Source: Rhizobium leguminosarum (lineage in GTDB: Bacteria; Pseudomonadota; Alphaproteobacteria; Rhizobiales; Rhizobiaceae). Taken from it: a stretch of DNA of 64,000 nucleotides. How positions within the stretch are numbered: the first letter of the stretch is position 1; every line of letters begins with the position of its first letter. A model generated the notes under the pieces. It ran no database searches. It was not told the DNA's origin and saw only the letters and a list, made by a program, of their open reading frames with translations. Positions 62,754-64,000 of the stretch are shown here, one piece after another. The stretch is taken from positions 1-64,000 of the forward strand of contig NZ_MZMU01000011.1 of NCBI RefSeq assembly GCF_004123835.1. The letters run 5' to 3'. Both the position numbers and the translations under genes were made by a program.

Positions 62754-63590
62754 TTACTTGTAGACCGGCTGCTGCAGCGGGATTTCCGGCGGCGGTTCGT
62801 AGCTGGCCTGGGCGCAACCGCCGAAGAGATAACGGGCGCCGACGCGGGCTTCGTGGACGCTGAGGCCCTTGTCGCGGCCCGGGCCGCCGTTTTCGGCATA
62901 ACCGAACATGTTGCCGCCGTCGATATGCAGGTAACGGTAACCGACGTCGGCCTTGACGTTGCAGGTCACGTCGATCGAGGCGCCGGCCATGAGCGCGTAG
63001 GTGAAGCGCCAGTTGCCCTTGCCGCCATGGGTGACCTGGTCGTCGCAGAAGCTGCCGTCATCGGCGCAGGCAACGTTGCGCAGGTTCTTCCACTTCACGT
63101 AAGAACCACCGATACCGGCGCCGACATAAGGCGTGACGTAGCCGTAGGTGCCGAGATCGACATAGGCGTTGGCGAGCAGCGTATAGGCTGTCAGCGAAGA
63201 GCGGTCGCTTGAGGTGCAGTCCACCAGCGGAAAGCCGCACTGCCCAACCGTCGAGCCCTTGAAATCCGCCTGGGTGAGATAGTCGAAGGTCAGATCGGTG
63301 CGCAGATAGCTGTTGATCTGATAGCCGACACCGCCGCCGATCGTCCATGCGTCGTCGAGGTCGGCGTCGTCGAAATCGACTTCCGTGGCGTTACTGCCCT
63401 GGAAGTAGCGCGCGCCGCGCAAATCGGTGAAGGCATAACCGACGTCGCCGCGCAGATACCAGCCGGTCGCTTCGGTGACCGTCACTTCAGGCGGCTGCTC
63501 AGGAATAGGCTCGGCAGGAGCGAAGTCCGCGGAATAGGCGTTTGTCGCGATCAACAATGCGGCGAAAACGCCGGACAAGCTTCTTTTCAT
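62754..63590 (-). CDS. Outer membrane beta-barrel protein (RopB/Omp25-like)
   Basis: A 278-residue porin-like protein: signal peptide (about 1-21, ending AYSA), a short Pro/Glu linker, then eight beta strands of the OMP_b-brl type (GWYLRGDVGYAFTDLRG; WTIGGGVGYQINSYLRTDLTF; YVTPYVGAGIGGSYVKW; ADVGYRYLHIDGGN; SVHEARVGARYLFG) and a C-terminal Pro-rich tail. Four Cys (QCGFPLVDC; ACADDGSFC) could pair in surface loops. Start ATG 63590; GTG 63599 is an alternative with a closer ribosome site. Probably an abundant surface protein. Confidence 0.82.
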   Translation of the reverse strand: MKRSLSGVFAALLIATNAYSADFAPAEPIPEQPPEVTVTEATGWYLRGDVGYAFTDLRGARYFQGSNATEVDFDDADLDDAWTIGGGVGYQINSYLRTDLTFDYLTQADFKGSTVGQCGFPLVDCTSSDRSSLTAYTLLANAYVDLGTYGYVTPYVGAGIGGSYVKWKNLRNVACADDGSFCDDQVTHGGKGNWRFTYALMAGASIDVTCNVKADVGYRYLHIDGGNMFGYAENGGPGRDKGLSVHEARVGARYLFGGCAQASYEPPPEIPLQQPVYK

Positions 63591-64000
63591 GGATCTCACT
63601 CCAAAATCCCGTTACGTCGGCAGGCTCAATCGCCGCCAATCTGGTACGCTTCGTATGGATAATGAATGGGAAACGTTAAAAGCTGCTTAACCACGCTTGT
63701 TTACCTTGATGCCCGGACATCTCCTTCCGCCTCGATCCCCTCGTCTCCCCTGGGGAAAGGTGCCGGATGGATAAGGGATCGGCGAATCGGTCTGCCCGGC
63801 ACAAGATGAATAGCAATGCCGGGATTCGACCGCACCGGCATCGTCTCGAACCCATTGGAGCGCGGGGCACGGCCGCAGACAGGCAAATACGCGAGGGACG
63901 CGCGGTGCGGCCCCCTCATCCGCCCTACGGGCACCTTCTCCCCGAGGGGAGAAGAGGAAATCGAGACGTTGCGGCATATCTCTTCTCCCCTCGGGGAGAA
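63591..64000. repeat. Gene-free right end with rhizobial intergenic repeats
   Basis: After the promoter region of the porin gene (63591-63690) the sequence has no credible gene. It contains CCTCATCCG...CACCTTCTCCCC (about 63913-63943), the palindrome CTTCTCCCC-GA-GGGGAGAAG (63935-63954) and a second one CTTCTCCCC-TC-GGGGAGAA (63983-64000) that runs off the window; a related CTCCCCTGGGGAAAGGTGCCGGATG lies near 63744-63770, in the opposite sense. Confidence 0.6.

Overview
The window looks like chromosome of a fast-growing rhizobium (Rhizobium leguminosarum/etli type, Alphaproteobacteria, Hyphomicrobiales). I base this on the high G+C coding style, the gene families (SitABCD with Mur-like boxes, CbtAB behind a B12 riboswitch, long-form PurC, NodT-type outer membrane factor, RopB/Omp25-like porin, VCBS adhesin), and the intergenic palindromes (the GAGCATGATG and CCTTCTCCCC families) that are scattered through rhizobial genomes. 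Species assignment is inference; no 16S gene is present.

Layout. 0.4-5.7 kb: housekeeping genes (DUF883-type membrane protein, RsuA-type pseudouridine synthase, phosphoribosyltransferase, SLC13-type carrier with RCK domains, purC). 5.8-12.5 kb: a TetR regulator and a complete tripartite RND efflux pump. 12.6-20.1 kb: a LacI-controlled operon joining a PotABCD-like ABC importer to a nucleoside hydrolase and adenine deaminase, apparently for uptake and breakdown of purine nucleosides. 20.3-24.0 kb: sitABCD manganese importer behind three near-identical palindromes. 24.1-32.1 kb (minus): M20 amidohydrolase, TctABC tripartite tricarboxylate transporter and a DctB/DctD-like sigma-54 two-component system. 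32.2-35.6 kb: Mo-cofactor oxidoreductase, His-containing membrane protein, cbtBA cobalt transporter under a cobalamin riboswitch, and a divergent phosphatase-like gene with a changed RHG motif.

35.7-43.5 kb: small membrane protein, GGDEF-EAL protein, PiT phosphate carrier, then ackA-xfp (phosphoketolase and acetate kinase). 43.6-50.5 kb: divergent pobR/pobA (4-hydroxybenzoate hydroxylase) beside a complete Liv-type ABC importer that probably feeds it an aromatic or related substrate. 50.9-51.8 kb: VCBS-type secreted protein. 51.9-55.0 kb: a short decaying island against the 3' end of a tRNA-Met gene, with a frameshifted winged-helix gene, a frameshifted KAP P-loop NTPase and an intact DUF2971 gene; phage exclusion is a possible role. 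55.2-63.6 kb: mnmA, a 33-residue secreted peptide gene, a second GGDEF-EAL protein with PAS domains, an 88-residue protein, serA and serC (serC behind a structured leader) and an outer membrane beta-barrel protein. The right end is intergenic repeat DNA.

Most of the window is ordinary core or metabolic chromosome. The less expected parts are the purine importer operon, the triple metal-regulator boxes, the GAFPGA variant of the sigma-54 activator, the altered phosphatase, the KAP/DUF2971 island, and several tiny genes and repeat insertions that touch stop codons.
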